From positions 1 through 7,479 of the forward strand of contig JBGTHB010000107.1 of assembly GCA_041746415.1 (NCBI GenBank): DNA of 7,479 nt, in the 5' to 3' direction. The stretch is from JBGTHB01 sp041746415 (GTDB lineage: Bacteria; Pseudomonadota; Gammaproteobacteria; Coxiellales; Coxiellaceae). The position numbers and the translations under genes were made by a program. This document shows positions 5,295 through 7,479 of this stretch, in pieces. Within the stretch, counting starts at the first letter, position 1. Each line of letters begins with the position of its first letter. The notes beneath the pieces were generated by a model. That model saw only the letters and a list, made by a program, of their open reading frames with translations. It ran no database searches and was not told where the DNA came from.

Positions 5295-6161
5295 TTATTT
5301 AGGGCAGGATTTTAGCCAATTCACCAACGCTTTAGCAAAAACCTCAGGCATGCTTTCTTGAGCAAAATGCAGTGCGTGCGGTAATTCAGTGAATGTTATA
5401 TGTTGCAAGTGCTCACGAGCCCAATTTACCGATTCCATCGTGGTGATAAAACCGGGTAGTGCATAAAACATTAACTTTGGCAGTGTTGTTTTTTGCAACC
5501 AACAGTTATAAGCAACAATAAGCTGTGTAACTTCCGTTTCAGTTTTACCTAAAGGCAGTTCTTGAATATATTGCCACAACGGCTTGCGATCTTCTTTGGA
5601 CTTAAACGGCTCTTCATAAGCTTGCATCTCTGCCGCTGTCAAAGTGCGAATTACCCCGCTTGGAAGCAGTTTACGTACTAAATAATTCTGCTCCACAATA
5701 GCGTGGTAACTTGCTTTAGGACGATCAAGCAAAGAGGCAAATTGTTGAATAGGTAAAGAAAGCATTTCCCAATCAGTAGTAGCACGCACATGCGCTTCGT
5801 AAAATGCCAATGAATTAACAGCTTGCTCATTACGTGAAGCAATATCAAATCCAATTACAGATCCCCAACCGTGCATAACGAGGGTGTAATCAGTCAGCTC
5901 AAGTTGCTCGATAAAATTTTCAATATAATGAATATGGTCAAAAACAGTATAAGCAATATCAGGCTTATCCGACTTTCCCATGCCAATCAAATCCGGTGCA
6001 ATGCAACGTCCTTGAGATTTTACCGTTGGTAAAATGTTCCGCCATAAATAAGAAGAGGTCGGCATGCCATGAAGAAAAATAATGGGCCGCCCTTCTCCGC
6101 ATTCAAGATAATGTATTCTGGAGCCGTCCACAGCGGCATAGCGCGATGCCAATTCCTTCAT
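5295..6161 (-). CDS. haloalkane dehalogenase-family alpha/beta hydrolase lacking the nucleophile Asp
   Basis: This 288-residue protein lines up over its full length with haloalkane dehalogenases of the DhaA/LinB type. It has the oxyanion-side HGMPTSSYLWRN (31-42), APDLIGMGKSDKPD (55-68), a cap with EDRKPLWQYIQELP (190-203), FYALPG (232-237) and the catalytic-His region ALHFAQES (263-270). Active members hydrolyse carbon-halogen bonds with an Asp nucleophile in the HDWGS elbow, a Glu and a His. Here the elbow reads HGWGS (97-101), with Gly at 98 encoded by GGT. The halide-binding Asn after HG is Met 33. E122, H265 and W99 are kept. It is therefore unlikely to be a dehalogenase and may be a binding protein or an enzyme with changed chemistry. 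ATG 6161 has AAGGA eight bases upstream, and the gene is 17 bases from the dehydrogenase gene, so the two are probably co-transcribed. Confidence 0.88.
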   Translation of the reverse strand: MKELASRYAAVDGSRIHYLECGEGRPIIFLHGMPTSSYLWRNILPTVKSQGRCIAPDLIGMGKSDKPDIAYTVFDHIHYIENFIEQLELTDYTLVMHGWGSVIGFDIASRNEQAVNSLAFYEAHVRATTDWEMLSLPIQQFASLLDRPKASYHAIVEQNYLVRKLLPSGVIRTLTAAEMQAYEEPFKSKEDRKPLWQYIQELPLGKTETEVTQLIVAYNCWLQKTTLPKLMFYALPGFITTMESVNWAREHLQHITFTELPHALHFAQESMPEVFAKALVNWLKSCPK

Positions 6162-6178
6162 CTAGTCATTCCTTCTTT

Positions 6179-7479
6179 TTAGTGGCGACTATCTTTATCA
6201 GAAACCAAATCAAGCAGTTCCCGTATTGCTACAAAGAGTATAGCAAACTCTTTTGAATCCGCTGTTTTCAAGTCAGCTAAAATCCGTTGCCAACGATGCA
6301 CCTGAGCCTCATGTTGCTTGAGCCAAGCTTTCATTTTACCGGGAATACTGCGTTCGTGCGTTGACTGCAAAATATCCACGGTAAGCGCTCTTTGCACCCA
6401 ATCTAAATCGCTCTTGTAAGCTGATTTAGCCAACACCGTCCATTTATCATTAACTGGATATTCATTAACCTCATCACGAAACCAAAATAAATTTAATCGG
6501 TCAGCTAACATAAAATATATTTTAGCCACGCGAAATACTTCATCACCAGCCATATTAGCCGCTTGAGTGATATTCATCGCGTGATAAAGGGAATTTATGC
6601 ACGCAATTTTAAGCGCAATCTCAGGTGGCACTTGTTGTGCAATTAATTCATTCATGCGTTGATGAAATGCTTCTTGATCAGCACCTAATAATAATTTTGG
6701 CATGCGTTTTTGAATGCCAGAAACATTCACATAAAATTCTTCAATAACTTGCGCAACTCCTGCGCCTTTACGATTCCTTAATAGCCAACGCGTCGCGCGA
6801 CGAACTAACTTTATTGCATCACGCAAGATGTCATATTGAATGCGAGCTGCCACTTTGTAATCAAGTGAATCAATATCATTATAAAATTGAGCCAAATCAA
6901 AAATTTTACGTGCACTAGCATAAGCGCGCACGATTTCAGGAATAGTTGCACCTGTTTCATCTAGCATTTGGTATGCAAAAGTAATACCCATTTCCGCCAC
7001 TAAGCGATTAGTAAGCTGGGTAGCAATAATTTCATTCGCCACGTAATGTTGGCTCATTGCTTTAGCAAAACGTTTATGTAATAGCGTTGGAAAAGCTTCA
7101 AAAATATATTGTCGTAAGTAATCATCTTCGACCAATTCTGAATTTTTAATTATGGATTTCAATACGTTTTTACTGTAAGCAAATAACACTGAAAGTTCTG
7201 GTCGAGTTAATCCGACACCATTAGCACGACGTTCATGCAATTCATCCGAGTCAGGCAAATACTCCAAGCGTCGATTTAATTTTCCTTGGCGTGCCAAATC
7301 ATCCATAAAACTGCGATATAAACTTATATATTTAATGGAAACGGATGAAGCAATGCTAATAGCTAAATTTTGATGGTAGTTATCGACTAAAACCAAACGC
7401 CCCACCTCTTTTGTCATACGCAACAATAGTGAGTCACGTTGACGTAATGTAATTCTTCCTGCCGCTACCTCAGGATTAA
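6179..7479 (-). CDS. NAD-specific glutamate dehydrogenase, large (about 1600-residue) class, C-terminal part
   Basis: The frame is open to the right edge, with two bases of a further codon, giving the last 432 residues of a much longer protein. The family oxidatively deaminates glutamate to 2-oxoglutarate with NAD in the cytoplasm, mainly when amino acids serve as the carbon source. Diagnostic sequence near the right edge reads NPEVAAGRITLRQRD (7433-7477) and EVGRLVLVDNYHQNLA. It is followed by YLPDSDELHERRANGVGLTRPELSVLF, split here as LPDSDEL, RRANGVGL and TRPELSVLFAYSK. These match the region after the catalytic domain. The rest is the helical C-terminal extension, with RRATRWLLRN and WTVLAKSAYKSDLDWVQRALT typical of it. 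The catalytic Rossmann region is outside the window. Methionine or TTG codons at 7417-7426 are internal, not starts. No frameshift is seen. Confidence 0.93.
   Translation of the reverse strand, partial: NPEVAAGRITLRQRDSLLLRMTKEVGRLVLVDNYHQNLAISIASSVSIKYISLYRSFMDDLARQGKLNRRLEYLPDSDELHERRANGVGLTRPELSVLFAYSKNVLKSIIKNSELVEDDYLRQYIFEAFPTLLHKRFAKAMSQHYVANEIIATQLTNRLVAEMGITFAYQMLDETGATIPEIVRAYASARKIFDLAQFYNDIDSLDYKVAARIQYDILRDAIKLVRRATRWLLRNRKGAGVAQVIEEFYVNVSGIQKRMPKLLLGADQEAFHQRMNELIAQQVPPEIALKIACINSLYHAMNITQAANMAGDEVFRVAKIYFMLADRLNLFWFRDEVNEYPVNDKWTVLAKSAYKSDLDWVQRALTVDILQSTHERSIPGKMKAWLKQHEAQVHRWQRILADLKTADSKEFAILFVAIRELLDLVSDKDSRH

Noticed and set aside
7415..7426. Start of a separate 415-residue protein near 7426
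   Set aside because: The frame stays open to the window edge and the upstream residues continue the glutamate dehydrogenase family pattern, so these are internal codons.

Overview
The window looks like chromosomal DNA from an AT-leaning gammaproteobacterium. The NAD-dependent glutamate dehydrogenase belongs to the very large (about 1600-residue) class. The DapA active site lines up with the E. coli enzyme position for position, and RmuC and KdgK are of ordinary proteobacterial type. A Legionellales-like lineage would fit, but this is inference from gene content and base composition. No insertion sequence, integrase, CRISPR array, rRNA or recognisable tRNA is visible.

Layout, left to right. 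(1) 1-882, minus: dapA (4-hydroxy-tetrahydrodipicolinate synthase), complete at its start and cut by the window edge at or just before its stop. (2) 883-1128: a 246-base gap with a dapA promoter candidate and a long hairpin-rich element (960-1048). All five wobble pairs of that element make sense only as plus-strand RNA, and a perfect TATAAT lies just upstream. (3) 1129-2031, minus: kdgK-type 2-keto-3-deoxygluconate kinase. (4) 2032-2089: a short divergent promoter region. (5) 2090-3265, plus: rmuC. (6) 3262-4870, minus: a DUF2063 gene and a DUF692 gene overlapping by 17 bases; the DUF692 product is a multinuclear non-heme iron (MNIO, MbnB/BufB-like) enzyme and the DUF2063 product its usual partner. 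(7) 4888-4915: a perfect 12-bp hairpin. (8) 4927-5151, minus: a 74-residue basic, Asn-tailed lipoprotein-like peptide. (9) 5295-6161, minus: a haloalkane dehalogenase-family alpha/beta hydrolase whose nucleophile position is Gly. (10) 6179-7479, minus: the C-terminal part of the large NAD-glutamate dehydrogenase.

Probable transcription units. The glutamate dehydrogenase and hydrolase genes are 17 bases apart and form one unit, ending at a hairpin at 5256-5282. The lipoprotein, DUF692 and DUF2063 genes may form a second unit. There is no room for a promoter between the 4888-4915 hairpin and the DUF692 start, so the modifying-enzyme pair is probably expressed by read-through from the small gene. 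This arrangement is common when a small abundant precursor precedes its modification enzymes. rmuC is alone and converges on the DUF2063 gene with overlapping stop codons. kdgK and dapA follow each other on the minus strand but probably have separate promoters.

The items most worth a second look are the MNIO pair next to a precursor-sized peptide with no cysteine in its processed region, the nucleophile-less dehalogenase homologue, the structured plus-strand element with an embedded 21-codon frame, and a DapA whose lysine-binding residues suggest loss of feedback inhibition.
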